Assembly (NCBI GenBank): GCA_041908445.1
Contig: JAYRFK010000090.1
Location: forward strand, 1-64,000
Direction of reading: 5' to 3'
Source of the DNA: JAEUJM01 sp041908445
GTDB taxonomy: Bacteria > Actinomycetota > Acidimicrobiia > Acidimicrobiales > DATDAH01
DNA length: 64,000 bases
Shown here: positions 1 through 8,346 of the stretch, piece after piece
How the letters are laid out: each line of letters begins with the position of its first letter
Numbering within the stretch: the stretch's first letter is position 1
Notes under the pieces: model-generated
What the model saw: only the letters and a program-made list of their open reading frames with translations
Told to the model about the DNA's origin: nothing
Database searches by the model: none
Position numbers and translations under genes: made by a program

Positions 1-80
1 CCCCGCCCCGCCCCCCCCCCCCTCCCCCCCCCCCCCGCGCGGGCGCCCCCCGCCGGGGGGGGGGGGGGGCGCCCCCCCCG
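1..80. repeat. Near-homopolymeric C/G low-complexity end
   Basis: The first ~80 bases are runs of C followed by a run of about 15 G and more C. Such composition is unlike the coding DNA that follows. It lies just downstream of the livK stop codon and could fold into a G/C hairpin, but the length of the homopolymers suggests a contig edge or a sequencing/assembly artefact rather than a real terminator. Confidence 0.6.
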
Positions 81-107
81 ACCGGACCGGTCAGCGGCGC
101 GGGTGGG

Positions 108-1478
108 CTAGTTGCCCTGCTCGCTCGCCGGGGTGAACTGGCCGCTCTGGCCCTCGAGGTCGATCGGGTCGCCCACGAAGTCCCAGAAGTCGCCGTTGTA
201 CTGGCCGATCTGGAGCGTCTCGATCGGGAACGGGTCCTCGGCGCCGTTGGTGGTGAAGGTCACGCCCGGCAGCAGCAGCCCGACCTCGAGCCCGTCGAGG
301 CTGTAGGCGGCCTGCATGATGCTCTCCCGGGTGATGTCCTGGCCGGCGTTGCGGATGGTCTCGGCCAGCAGCTGGCCGAAGGTCCAGCCGATGCCGACCA
401 CGCCGTCCTCGACCTGCTCGGCCGAGAGGCCGTGGGCCTGGCCCTGCTCCTGGAACTCCACCATGGCCGGGTCGTCGTCCCACTGCGGGTCGGCGGGGTC
501 TTTCAGGTAGATGGCCGAGAGCACCCCCTCGGCGGCGCCGGGGCTCGAGAGGCCGATGACCGTCGAGGAGGTGCAGGTCTGGCTGAGCCACACCGTCTCG
601 GGGTCGAAGCCGGACTGGGCCTGGAGGGCGTCGAGGGCCTGCGGGCACTTCAGCGCCGTGGCGGCGAGCACCACGGTGTCGGCGCCGCTGTTGGCGATCG
701 AGGTGATCTGGCTGTCGACGTCGCTGTCGGACGGCTCGTAGCTCTCCTCGGTCACGACGGTGATGTCGGTGCCCTCGGTGAGCGTCTCGAAGGAGTCCAC
801 GTACTCCTGGCCGAAGTCGTCGTTCTGGAAGAGGATCGCCACCTTGGCCTCGGGCGAGTTCTCCTTCAGGTAGTCCACGAACACGCCCATCTCGGTGGCG
901 TAGGTCGGCAGCGAGCCGATCGTGAACGGGAACTCGTCCGGGTTGCCCCACAGCGCGGCGCCGGTCGCGGCGTAGAGCTGCGGCACGCAGTCCTGGTTCA
1001 AGGTGTCGCGGATGGCCAGGTTGTTCGGGGTGCCGACCACGTTGAAGATGCCGAACACCTGGTCCTGCTGGACCAGCTGCTGGACGTTGGAGACGGTCTG
1101 GCCCGACTCGTAGCCGTCGTCGGTGACCTCGACGCTGACCTCACGGCCGTCGACGCCGCCCTCCTCGCTGTTGAGGAAGTCGAAGTAGGCGTTGTAGCCC
1201 TCGGCGATCTTCGAGAACGCCGCGAACAGGCCCGACTGCGGGACGCTCGTGCCGAACTTGATCGACGTGTCGGTCACGCCCTGGGTCGGGCTGCCCGTGC
1301 AGCTCGCGGTGTCGATGGTCAGCGGCCCGGCGTCCTCCCCACCCCCGCTGGTGTCGCTGCTGCTGTCGCCGGAGTCGCTGCTGGTGTCCTCACGGCCGCC
1401 GCCGCTGCACGCGGCCGCCACGAAGACGATCGCGAGGACGAGGGCAAGCCATCGCCCCCATCGGGTCCGGGTGGTCAT
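108..1478 (-). CDS. livK: Branched-chain amino acid/amide ABC transporter substrate-binding lipoprotein (LivK-like)
   Basis: 456-residue periplasmic-binding protein of the type I (LivK/AmiC) fold, predicted to capture the ligand outside the membrane and deliver it to the LivHM permease. The N-terminus is a basic, hydrophobic lipoprotein signal with a candidate acylated Cys at residue 24 (VAAAC), followed by a low-complexity Gly/Ser/Asp linker. The ATG at 1478 is chosen because it gives a complete signal peptide and has an AGGAGG ribosome site just upstream; the longer open frame reads through livM. It is the last gene of a livG-F-H-M-K run on the minus strand, 59 bp after livM. The ligand (branched-chain amino acids, urea or short amides) cannot be told from sequence alone. 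Confidence 0.9.
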   Translation of the reverse strand: MTTRTRWGRWLALVLAIVFVAAACSGGGREDTSSDSGDSSSDTSGGGEDAGPLTIDTASCTGSPTQGVTDTSIKFGTSVPQSGLFAAFSKIAEGYNAYFDFLNSEEGGVDGREVSVEVTDDGYESGQTVSNVQQLVQQDQVFGIFNVVGTPNNLAIRDTLNQDCVPQLYAATGAALWGNPDEFPFTIGSLPTYATEMGVFVDYLKENSPEAKVAILFQNDDFGQEYVDSFETLTEGTDITVVTEESYEPSDSDVDSQITSIANSGADTVVLAATALKCPQALDALQAQSGFDPETVWLSQTCTSSTVIGLSSPGAAEGVLSAIYLKDPADPQWDDDPAMVEFQEQGQAHGLSAEQVEDGVVGIGWTFGQLLAETIRNAGQDITRESIMQAAYSLDGLEVGLLLPGVTFTTNGAEDPFPIETLQIGQYNGDFWDFVGDPIDLEGQSGQFTPASEQGN

Positions 1479-1537
1479 GGTGGAGGTCCTCCTGGGTCGG
1501 GGATCGGGGACGGTGTGTCGGAGACGGGGTGCCGGGA

Positions 1538-2629
1538 TCAGGCCGCGGCGGGATCGGCCGCCGGGGGCGGGCTCACGCCGGCCGCCGGCTTGCGCACGTG
1601 GCGGAGCACGAACGCCCACAGGCGCTTCAGCCCGCCGATGATGCCACCCGGGAGGACGAGCATGAGCGCGATGAGCAGGCCGCCGTAGATCACCTGGCTG
1701 AGGGCCGGGTTGATGTCGCTCGAGAACTCGGGGACGAACACCACGAAGAAGGCGCCGACGATCGGGCCGAAGATGGTGGCGGCGCCGCCGATCACGAGGG
1801 CGGCGAGGAACTCGATCGACTTGGTGATGGTGAACGAGTTGGCGTCGACGAACGGCGTGTTCATCACCGACATCGAGCCGGCGATGCCGGCGAAGGCGGC
1901 GCTGAGGCCGAAGGTCATGACCTTGTAGGCCGCCAGGTTGACGCCGACGACCTCCGCCGCCACCTCGTTGTCCCGCACCGCGATGAGCGCCCGGCCGACC
2001 CGGCTCTTCACCAGGTTGCGGGCCAGCACGAACAGCGCCGCGGCCATGAGCAGCAGCAGGTAGTAGATGAACTGGTCGTTGGTGAGGTTGGACCAGCTCG
2101 GCACCTGGAAGCGGGGCACGACCTTGCCCTGCGTGCCGCCCGTGATCGAGCTGAACTTCTTGATCAGCAGGGTGAAGGTGGTCGCGAACGCCAGGGTGGT
2201 CAGGGCCAGGTAGAGGCCCTTGATGCGCAGGGCGGGCACGCCCACGAGGGCGCCGGTGACGAAGGCCAGGACGGCGGCGACGGGGAAGGTGGCCAGGTAG
2301 GACCACCCGTGGTCGGCCACGAGGATCGCGGTGGTGTACGCCCCGATGCCGAAGAACGCGCCGTGGCCGATCGAGATCTGGCCGTTGAAGCCGGTGAGCA
2401 GGCCGAGGCCGAGCACCGCCACCGACAGGAAGATGACCTCGTTGAACTGCCGGACCCGGAACTCCTGGTAGTAGAGCGGCAGCTGGTAGAGCACGATCGC
2501 GGCGACGATCACCAGCACGACCTTCACCGCGAACAGCTTCCAGTTGCGGGTCTCGGCCGGCTCCGCGTGGGGGGTCTCCCCCGCCCACGGCGCCTCCGGC
2601 GGCTCCTCCATGAGGCCCTCGCTGCTCAT
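1538..2629 (-). CDS. livM: Branched-chain amino acid ABC transporter permease (LivM)
   Basis: 363-residue integral membrane permease of the LivM family. Several hydrophobic segments are visible, and the family GHGAFFGIGAY-type loop is present near residue 100. It pairs with LivH to form the membrane channel energised by LivF and LivG. The Ala-rich C-terminal tail after the last membrane segment is unremarkable. The ATG overlaps the livH stop codon by 4 bp (ATGA), which indicates translational coupling. Its length is normal for the family. Confidence 0.93.
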   Translation of the reverse strand: MSSEGLMEEPPEAPWAGETPHAEPAETRNWKLFAVKVVLVIVAAIVLYQLPLYYQEFRVRQFNEVIFLSVAVLGLGLLTGFNGQISIGHGAFFGIGAYTTAILVADHGWSYLATFPVAAVLAFVTGALVGVPALRIKGLYLALTTLAFATTFTLLIKKFSSITGGTQGKVVPRFQVPSWSNLTNDQFIYYLLLLMAAALFVLARNLVKSRVGRALIAVRDNEVAAEVVGVNLAAYKVMTFGLSAAFAGIAGSMSVMNTPFVDANSFTITKSIEFLAALVIGGAATIFGPIVGAFFVVFVPEFSSDINPALSQVIYGGLLIALMLVLPGGIIGGLKRLWAFVLRHVRKPAAGVSPPPAADPAAA

Positions 2630-3510
2630 ACCCTCGCCACCGCCTGCTTGCCGAACAGGCCGCTGGGCTTGACCAGCAGGATCACGAGGATGATCACGAA
2701 GGCGGCGCCGTCACGCAGGTCGGTGCCCACGAAGCCGACGTAGGCGCCGAGCAGCTCCTGCACCACGCCGACGATGATCCCGCCGACCACGGCGCCGAGG
2801 GGGCTGTCGAGGCCGCCGAGGGTGGCGGCGGCGAAGGCGAAGACCAGCACCTGGATCATGAAGTTGGTGTCGAACTGCTGGTTGCGGGCGGCGGTGAGGC
2901 AGCCCGCCAGCGCGCCGAGGGCGGCGGCGAGGCCCCAGCCGATCATGAGCATGCGCCCGACCCGGATGCCGACGAGGCCCGACGACTCGCTGTTGGAGGC
3001 CACCGCCCGCATGCCGAGGCCGAGCTTGGTCTTCTGGAAGAGCAGGTAGAGGACGAAGGCGACGACGGCCAGGGTGGCCAGGCGGCCCAGCAGGTCGGCG
3101 TCGATGCTCACGCCCCCGAGGTCGTAGGCCTCGTTCGGGAACGGGTTCGCGAACGTGCGCGCCTCGGTGCCCCATATCCATTGCGCCAGGGCGTTCAGGG
3201 CCAGGAACATGCCGATGGTGACGATCACGATGTTGAGCGGGGAGCCGCCCTCCACCGGCCGGATGATCACCCGTTCGATCAGCGCCCCACCGAGCAGGGA
3301 GAGCAGCATCGCGGCCAGGATCGAGACCCACACGTTGGCGCCGTTGTCCTGGAAGGTCCACGCCACGAACGTCGAGAACATGGCCATCTCGCCCTGGGCG
3401 AAGTTGAGCAGGCCGGTGCTGCGGTAGATGAGGACGATGGCGAGGGCCAGCAGGGCGTAGATCGAGCCGCGTCCGACCCCCACGATCAGCCGCTCGAGGA
3501 ACAGTTCCAC
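2626..3510 (-). CDS. livH: Branched-chain amino acid ABC transporter permease (LivH)
   Basis: 294-residue LivH-family permease, the partner of LivM in the inner-membrane channel. It starts with a short amphipathic lead and a LLNFAQGEMAMF-like segment that is characteristic of LivH (N-F-A-Q-G-E motif near residue 36), followed by about seven further hydrophobic segments. It ends overlapping the livM start by 4 bp and begins 10 bp after livF. Order and strand agree with a single liv transcript running from livG to livK. Confidence 0.94.
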   Translation of the reverse strand: MELFLERLIVGVGRGSIYALLALAIVLIYRSTGLLNFAQGEMAMFSTFVAWTFQDNGANVWVSILAAMLLSLLGGALIERVIIRPVEGGSPLNIVIVTIGMFLALNALAQWIWGTEARTFANPFPNEAYDLGGVSIDADLLGRLATLAVVAFVLYLLFQKTKLGLGMRAVASNSESSGLVGIRVGRMLMIGWGLAAALGALAGCLTAARNQQFDTNFMIQVLVFAFAAATLGGLDSPLGAVVGGIIVGVVQELLGAYVGFVGTDLRDGAAFVIILVILLVKPSGLFGKQAVARV

Positions 3511-3520
3511 CAGTGTCCTC

Positions 3521-4228
3521 CTAGTAGCCCAGGTACGCCTTGCGCACCGACTCGTCGCTGCGCATCTCGTCCGCGGTGCCGCTGGCCACGATCGTGCCCG
3601 CCTCGAGCACGTAGGCGCGCTGCGCGATCTCGAGGGCCAGGTTGGCGTTCTGCTCGACCACCAGCAGGGCCGTCCCCGTGGTGCGGTTGAGCTCGCCGAG
3701 CTGCTGGAAGAGCTCCTGGGTCACGATCGGCGCCAGGCCGAGGGACGGCTCGTCCAGCAGCAGCAGGCGGGGCCGCGACAGGGCGGCGCGGGCGATGGCC
3801 AGCATCTGCTGCTCGCCACCGCTCATGGAGCCCGCGGCCTGGGTCTTGCGCTCCGCCAGGCGGGGGAAGGTCTCGTACCACCGCTGGATGTCGGCCTCGA
3901 CCTCGCCGTCCTTGCGGACGTAGGCGCCGAGGCGGAGGTTCTCCTCCACGGTGAGGTCGACGAAGGTGCCCCGGCCCTGGGGCACGTGGGCCAGCCCGCG
4001 GCGCACGATGTCGTCGGGGCGCTTGCCCAGGACCGACCTGCCGTCCACGGTGATCGTGCCCTTGGCCGGGATCATCCCGGTCACGGCCCGGATGGTGGTC
4101 GTCTTGCCGGCGCCGTTGGCCCCGAGGATGACGACCACCTCGCCCTCGTCGACGCTGAAGTCCAGGCCCCGCAGCACCTGCACCAGGCCGTAGCCGGCCT
4201 CCAGGCCCGTGGCCTCGAGCAGCGCCAT
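3521..4228 (-). CDS. livF: Branched-chain amino acid ABC transporter ATP-binding protein (LivF)
   Basis: 235-residue ABC ATPase. Walker A (GANGAGKTT) lies near residue 37, the ABC signature reads MSGGEQQML, and Walker B (LLLLDEPSLGLAP) with the LivF-specific GLAP follows. The ATG at 4228 overlaps the livG TGA by one base (TGATG), so the two ATPases are probably translated in fixed ratio. The open frame continues upstream through livG in another reading and should not be taken as longer. It powers uptake together with LivG. Confidence 0.94.
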   Translation of the reverse strand: MALLEATGLEAGYGLVQVLRGLDFSVDEGEVVVILGANGAGKTTTIRAVTGMIPAKGTITVDGRSVLGKRPDDIVRRGLAHVPQGRGTFVDLTVEENLRLGAYVRKDGEVEADIQRWYETFPRLAERKTQAAGSMSGGEQQMLAIARAALSRPRLLLLDEPSLGLAPIVTQELFQQLGELNRTTGTALLVVEQNANLALEIAQRAYVLEAGTIVASGTADEMRSDESVRKAYLGY

Positions 4229-4992
4229 CAGACCGAGCTCCCGAGGTAGGCCTCGATGACCCGGGGGTCGTCCTTGATCTGCTCGGGCAGGCCTTCGGCG
4301 ATCTTGGAGCCGTAGTCGAGCACCACGATCCACTCGGAGATGCTCATGACCATGGCCATGTGGTGCTCGACGAGCAGCACGGTGAGGCCGAACTCGTCGC
4401 GGAGGCGCTGGATCAGCCCGGCCAGCTCGTCGACCTCGGCGTGGGTCAGGCCGGTGGCGGGCTCGTCGAGCATGAGCAGCTTCGGATCCGACATGAGGGC
4501 CCGGGCCAGCTCGATGCGCTTGAGGGTGCCGTAGGGAAGGCCGGCGGCCGGGGCGTCGGCGAACCGGGCCATGTCGAGGCGCTCGAGCACGTCGAGGGCC
4601 TTGCGGCGCTCGGCCTTCTCCTCCTTGATGGCCCACGGCATCCGGAAGGCGGCGGTGAAGAAGTTGGCCCGGGTCTGGCTGTGGCCGCCGATGATGACGT
4701 TCTCGAGCACCGACAGCGACGGCACGAGGGCCAGGTTCTGGAAGGTGCGGGCGATGCCGTTGGCGGCGATCGCGTGGGCCGGGATCCGGAGCAGGTCGCG
4801 GCCGTCGTAGGTGATGTGGCCCTCGGTGGGCTGGTAGAGCCGGCTGACGCAGTTGAACAGCGTCGTCTTGCCCGCCCCGTTCGGCCCGATGAGGGCACAG
4901 ATGCGGCCCTCGTCGATGTGGAAGCTCAGGCGGTCGAGGGCCACGACGCCACCGAAGCGCACGCTCACGTCGTCGACTTGCAGCACTGCCAC
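4228..4992 (-). CDS. livG: Branched-chain amino acid ABC transporter ATP-binding protein (LivG)
   Basis: 254-residue ABC ATPase, first gene of the liv operon. Walker A (GPNGAGKTT) is near residue 37, Walker B reads LLMLDEPATGL, and the LivG-type C-terminus with LVEHHMAMVM follows. The ABC signature is LPYGTLKRIE, the degenerate form normal for LivG. The GTG start has a GGGGGAG ribosome site. A TAGGGT -10-like box at 5044-5049 (minus strand) could be the operon promoter; no clear -35 was found. Confidence 0.94.
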   Translation of the reverse strand: MAVLQVDDVSVRFGGVVALDRLSFHIDEGRICALIGPNGAGKTTLFNCVSRLYQPTEGHITYDGRDLLRIPAHAIAANGIARTFQNLALVPSLSVLENVIIGGHSQTRANFFTAAFRMPWAIKEEKAERRKALDVLERLDMARFADAPAAGLPYGTLKRIELARALMSDPKLLMLDEPATGLTHAEVDELAGLIQRLRDEFGLTVLLVEHHMAMVMSISEWIVVLDYGSKIAEGLPEQIKDDPRVIEAYLGSSV

Positions 4993-5043
4993 CGGCGCTC
5001 CCCCTTCCCGGACGCTCGCCCACCCCGGGGCCGACAGGGGCGC

Positions 5044-5049
5044 ACCCTA
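5044..5049 (-). promoter_or_regulatory. Candidate -10 box of the liv operon
   Basis: The minus strand reads TAGGGT, matching TANNNT, about 50 nt upstream of the livG GTG. It lies in the 131-bp gap between livG and mreB. No convincing -35 hexamer is visible. Confidence 0.4.
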
Positions 5050-5090
5050 GTTCGTGCGAGCGGACCGGGCCGCGCTCAACCGACCCGGAA

Positions 5091-5119
5091 CCGGCGACGA
5101 CCGGACGAGCCGTCGCCGG
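5091..5119 (-). terminator. Hairpin downstream of mreB
   Basis: CCGGCGACG and CGTCGCCGG form a perfect 9-bp stem around an 11-nt loop, starting 5 nt after the mreB stop codon. There is no U-tract, as is usual in high-GC actinobacteria. Confidence 0.5.
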
Positions 5120-5123
5120 GCGG

Positions 5124-6134
5124 TCAGCGCCGGCTGTTGTCCTCCATGAACATCACCTTGAGGGCCTCGTAGGACTCGATGCAGCGGCCCGCGCCGAGGG
5201 CGACGCACTCGAGGGGGAGGTCGACGAGGCGCACCTGCACGTCGGTCTCGTCGGTCAGGCGCTGCGCCAGGCCCCGCAGCATCCCGCCGCCGCCCACGAG
5301 GTGGATGCCCTGCACGATGAGGTCCTGCGCGAGCTCCGGCGGGGCGTTGCCCAGGCAGGCCACGACCGAGTCGATGATGGCGCTGACGGGCTCCTCGATC
5401 GCGGCGCGGACCTCCTCCGGCGAGAGGATCACCGTCTTCGGCAGGCCGCTCATGAGCTCGCGCCCGCGGACCTCGGCCTTGAACTCGTCGGCGGTCGGGT
5501 ACGCCGAGCCCATCGTGATCTTGATCTTCTCGGCGGTCTGCTCGCCGATGGCGATGCCGTACTCGCGCCGGATGTACTGCGTGATGGCCGAGTCGATGTC
5601 GAACGAGCCGACCCGCACGGCCTGCAGGGCGACCACCCCGCCGAGCGAGAGGATGGCGGACTCGGAGGTGCCGCCGCCGATGTCGATGACCATCGAGCCG
5701 ACCGGCTCGTTGATGGGCAGGTTGGCGCCGATGGCGGCGGCCATCGGCTGTTCGATCAGCTGGGCCTCGGCGGCGCCGGCCCGGCGGGCCGCCTCGGTGA
5801 CCGCCCGGCGCTCGACCGCGGTGATGGCCGAGGGCACGCAGATCACCACGCGCGGCCGGTTGAAGCGGTTCACGCCCACGCGCTGGAGGACCAGGCGGAT
5901 CATGCGCTGGGTGATGTCGAAGTCGGTGATGGCGCCCTGGCGCAGCGGCCGCACCGCCACGATGTGGCCGGGCGTGCGCCCGATCATCTGCCAGGCGTCG
6001 TAGCCCACGGCCAGGACCTCGTGGGTCTGGTTGTTGAGGGCGATGACCGAGGGCTCGTTGAGCACGATGCCCTGCCCGCGCGCGTAGACCAGGGTGTTCG
6101 CCGTCCCCAGGTCGATCGCCAGGTCGCGGGCCAG
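5124..6134 (-). CDS. mreB: Rod shape-determining protein MreB (apparent CTG start)
   Basis: Actin-like ATPase that organises cell-wall synthesis at the membrane. Conserved MreB motifs are present: phosphate-1 DLGTANT near residue 8, IVLNEPSVIA, the phosphate-2 IDIGGGTS and the GGGGMLRG adenosine loop. A GTG at 6065 would give only 313 residues and remove the ATP-binding DLGTANT motif. In frame upstream, up to the stop at 6162-6164, there is no ATG, GTG or TTG. The CTG at 6132-6134 falls exactly where family members have Met before A-R-D-L-A-I-D, giving 336 residues, a normal length, with AGGCGG about 8 nt upstream. I therefore propose a CTG start; a base error is the alternative. It is the last gene after moaE and a 66-residue membrane protein. 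Confidence 0.88.
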   Translation of the reverse strand: MARDLAIDLGTANTLVYARGQGIVLNEPSVIALNNQTHEVLAVGYDAWQMIGRTPGHIVAVRPLRQGAITDFDITQRMIRLVLQRVGVNRFNRPRVVICVPSAITAVERRAVTEAARRAGAAEAQLIEQPMAAAIGANLPINEPVGSMVIDIGGGTSESAILSLGGVVALQAVRVGSFDIDSAITQYIRREYGIAIGEQTAEKIKITMGSAYPTADEFKAEVRGRELMSGLPKTVILSPEEVRAAIEEPVSAIIDSVVACLGNAPPELAQDLIVQGIHLVGGGGMLRGLAQRLTDETDVQVRLVDLPLECVALGAGRCIESYEALKVMFMEDNSRR

Positions 6135-6139
6135 GAGGG

Positions 6140-6340
6140 CTACCGCCTGGTGCTCGGGCCTTCAGGCCCGCCCGATCGAGGCACCCCGGGCTGGTCCTGG
6201 GGCGCGATGGCCTTCATCTGCTCGGAGAACGAGTCCACGCCGTGGTACACGCCCGACGGGCCCCGATGGCGGGCCCAGACGATGAGGATGCCCACGGCGG
6301 ACAGCACGACGGCGATGAGGAGGAAGAGGAGGTTTCCCAT
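6140..6340 (-). CDS. Small single-span membrane protein
   Basis: 66-residue protein with one N-terminal hydrophobic segment (about residues 3-21, GNLLFLLIAVVLSAVGIL) followed by a basic patch and a hydrophilic, Gly/Pro-rich tail that should lie in the cytoplasm. No family recognised. It starts 9 bp after moaE and ends 5 bp before the proposed mreB CTG start, so it is probably cotranscribed with mreB. The ATG has a GAAGGA site upstream. Function unknown; a membrane partner of the cell-shape machinery is possible but is only a guess from position. Confidence 0.65.
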   Translation of the reverse strand: MGNLLFLLIAVVLSAVGILIVWARHRGPSGVYHGVDSFSEQMKAIAPQDQPGVPRSGGPEGPSTRR

Positions 6341-6349
6341 GGCGGTCCT

Positions 6350-6892
6350 TCAGGCGGTCGGTTCGGAGGTGGTGGTGCCCGCGGCGGTCGGGACGGGCGG
6401 CACCGGCACGGCGTCGTCGAGGTCGAGGTCGAGGGGCGTGGCGTCGAGGCCCCAGTCCTCACCACCCTCCCACGCCTCGCGCTTCCAGATCGGCACGGTG
6501 GCCTTGAGGCGGTCGATGGCGTAGCGGGCGGCGGCGAAGGCCTCGGGCCGGTGCGCGGACGAGGCGACGACCACGACGGACGACTCGCCGACCGCCACGG
6601 GGCCGATGCGGTGGAGCAGGGCCAGGCGGCCGAGGTCCCACCGGAGGCGGGCCTCGGCGGCGATGGTGGCGAGGCGGGGGACCACCTGGGTCTCGTACGC
6701 CTCGTACTCGAGCTCGGTCACGCCGGGGCGCCCCGGGGCGTGGTCGCGGGCGGTGCCGCAGAAGGTCACCACCGCCCCGCAGTCGGGGCGGATCGCCCAG
6801 TCCGTGGCCGTGCCGACGGGCAGCGGAGCGCGGGTGAGGCCGAACCAGTCGTCGCCCTCGACGGGCGGGGAAAGCTCGGCGGACGGGTCCAC
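6350..6892 (-). CDS. moaE: Molybdopterin synthase catalytic subunit (MoaE)
   Basis: 180-residue MoaE, the large subunit of molybdopterin synthase, which converts precursor Z (cPMP) to molybdopterin using sulfur from the MoaD thiocarboxylate. Family signatures include GAVVTFCGTARDH, LEYEAY and the C-terminal LKATVPIWKRE, which carries the two conserved catalytic lysines. The first ~25 residues are a non-conserved extension. The start is GTG 6892: a TAGCCT -10 box (6900-6905, minus strand) sits 7 nt before it, indicating leaderless translation. No moaD or other Mo-cofactor gene lies nearby; it instead leads into mreB. Confidence 0.9.
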   Translation of the reverse strand: MDPSAELSPPVEGDDWFGLTRAPLPVGTATDWAIRPDCGAVVTFCGTARDHAPGRPGVTELEYEAYETQVVPRLATIAAEARLRWDLGRLALLHRIGPVAVGESSVVVVASSAHRPEAFAAARYAIDRLKATVPIWKREAWEGGEDWGLDATPLDLDLDDAVPVPPVPTAAGTTTSEPTA

Positions 6893-7016
6893 GCCCTACA
6901 GGCTACGGGGCGGTCGCCCGCACCGACGGGTTGCGGGCCACCACTCCCCCCGTGTGGGGGTCGCCGGGGGCCGCGCGCGCGGACAACCGCCCAGTGCCGT
7001 CGGTAGTGTCGCCGCC
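6893..7016. promoter_or_regulatory. Divergent promoter region moaE / HtrA-like gene
   Basis: This 124-bp gap carries a -10 box for each gene close to its start codon: TAGCCT on the minus strand (6900-6905), 7 nt before the moaE GTG, and TAGTGT on the plus strand (7004-7009), 7 nt before the ATG at 7017. Both transcripts are predicted to be leaderless. No clear -35 hexamers. Confidence 0.6.
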
Positions 7017-8324
7017 ATGCTGCCGCCCGAGGGGCCCGACGACGACGGGGGCGGGCTCGGACCGCCGCTGCCGCCGGAGGACCGGCTGTGGCGGCACCCG
7101 TCCGAGCTCGGTTCCGGCGCGGCACGCCCCGCCGGCGCCCCTCTCGTCACCGCCCCGACCGCGCCGGGCGCCGCCCCCCGGCGCCCGGCGTCACCATGGC
7201 TCATCGGCGCGGTCGCGGGCCTCGCGGGCGCGGGGCTGACCCTCGCCAGCCTCACCGCCACGGGGGCCTTCGACGATCAGGTGATCCGCCAGCAGGTCGT
7301 GGAGCGGGTGGCGCCCTCGCCGGCCTCGACGCTGCCCGTGTCCGCGCCACCCGGCCAGACGGGACTGCCCGCGGTCGCCACGCTCGCCGCCGGGGTGGGC
7401 CCCGCCGTCGCCCGCGTGGAGGTCACGCGCACGAGCACGCCGGACACGGCCGTCGGCGACGGCACCGGGGCCGGGGCCGCCGGGGACGGCACCACCACGG
7501 CGGTGGGCTCCGCAGTGGTCTTCCGCGACGACGGCTACCTCCTCACGAGCGCGGACCTCGTCGAGCACAGCCTCGCCATCGGGGTCGTGCTCGGCGACGG
7601 CCAGGCGCGGCAGGGACGGCTGGTGGGGACGGACCCGCTCACCGACGTGGCCGTGCTCCAGGTCGAGGCGGTGGGCCTCGCCACCGCGGTGCTCGGCTCC
7701 GCGGTAGACCTCGCGGTCGGCCAGCCCACCCTGATCGTCGGTTCGGCCACCACGCCGGGTGCCGACCCGGCGGTGACCACCGGCATCGTCAGCGCCCTCG
7801 GGCGCACGCTCGAGGCCGACGGTGGGGGCGCACCACCCCGCCACGGGATGATCCAGACCGACGCCCCCCTCGACCCGGCGGCCACGGGCGGGCCGCTGGT
7901 CGACCGCCGCGGCGCCGTGGTCGGGATCACCACCGACCCGCCCGACGCGGCGACCGGCGAGGGGCTCAGCTTCGCCACCCCCATCGACACCGCCCGGCGG
8001 GTCGCCGACCAGATCATCCTCACCGGCGCGGCCCACCACCCGTGGCTGGGCATCGAGGGCTCGGACCTCGACGCCCGCCACGCGGGCGACCTCCAGCTCG
8101 CCGGGGGCGCCCAGGTCGCCACCGTGACCGAGGACAGCCCCGCCGAGACCGCGGGCCTGGCCCCCGACGACGTGATCACTGCGGTGGGCGACGTGCGCAT
8201 CGCCTCCATGGCCGACCTCGTGGTCGAGCTGCGCGAGCACGACCCCGGCGACGTGGTGCTGATCGCCTACCGGCGGGGTGACGTGGCCGGGTTCTGCGTC
8301 GCCACCCTGGCCGAGCGCCACTGA
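7017..8324 (+). CDS. HtrA-like membrane-anchored S1C protein with PDZ domain, probable pseudoprotease
   Basis: 435 residues: cytoplasmic Pro-rich N-terminus, one membrane span (about 61-84), an exported trypsin-like domain (about 120-335) and a PDZ domain (about 340-430; the GIEGSD and DSPAETAGLAPDDVI region is typical). The fold follows HtrA/DegP closely (GSAVVFRDDGYLLTS, VGTDPLTDVAVL, GIVSALGR, QTDAPLDPAATGGPLVD). However, the catalytic His of the TNxHV motif is Asp180 (SADLV) and the catalytic Ser of GNSGGP is Thr290 (ATGGP); only Asp210 of the triad remains. It is therefore predicted to be catalytically inactive and to act as a binding or regulatory protein at the cell surface. The ATG at 7017 is supported by a TAGTGT box 7 nt upstream; longer frames overlap moaE. 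Confidence 0.88.
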   Translation: MLPPEGPDDDGGGLGPPLPPEDRLWRHPSELGSGAARPAGAPLVTAPTAPGAAPRRPASPWLIGAVAGLAGAGLTLASLTATGAFDDQVIRQQVVERVAPSPASTLPVSAPPGQTGLPAVATLAAGVGPAVARVEVTRTSTPDTAVGDGTGAGAAGDGTTTAVGSAVVFRDDGYLLTSADLVEHSLAIGVVLGDGQARQGRLVGTDPLTDVAVLQVEAVGLATAVLGSAVDLAVGQPTLIVGSATTPGADPAVTTGIVSALGRTLEADGGGAPPRHGMIQTDAPLDPAATGGPLVDRRGAVVGITTDPPDAATGEGLSFATPIDTARRVADQIILTGAAHHPWLGIEGSDLDARHAGDLQLAGGAQVATVTEDSPAETAGLAPDDVITAVGDVRIASMADLVVELREHDPGDVVLIAYRRGDVAGFCVATLAERH

Positions 8325-8346
8325 CGCGTCGGCCCGCGGGCCTCGA

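Noticed and set aside
108..2588. 826-residue frame covering livK and upstream DNA
   Set aside because: The upstream part runs opposite to the clear LivM reading frame and lacks homology-like features; livK has its own ATG, signal peptide and ribosome site at 1478.
8331..8342. GGCCCGCGGGCC palindrome as a terminator
   Set aside because: It is self-complementary without a loop and short; it is more likely chance in GC-rich DNA between two convergent genes.
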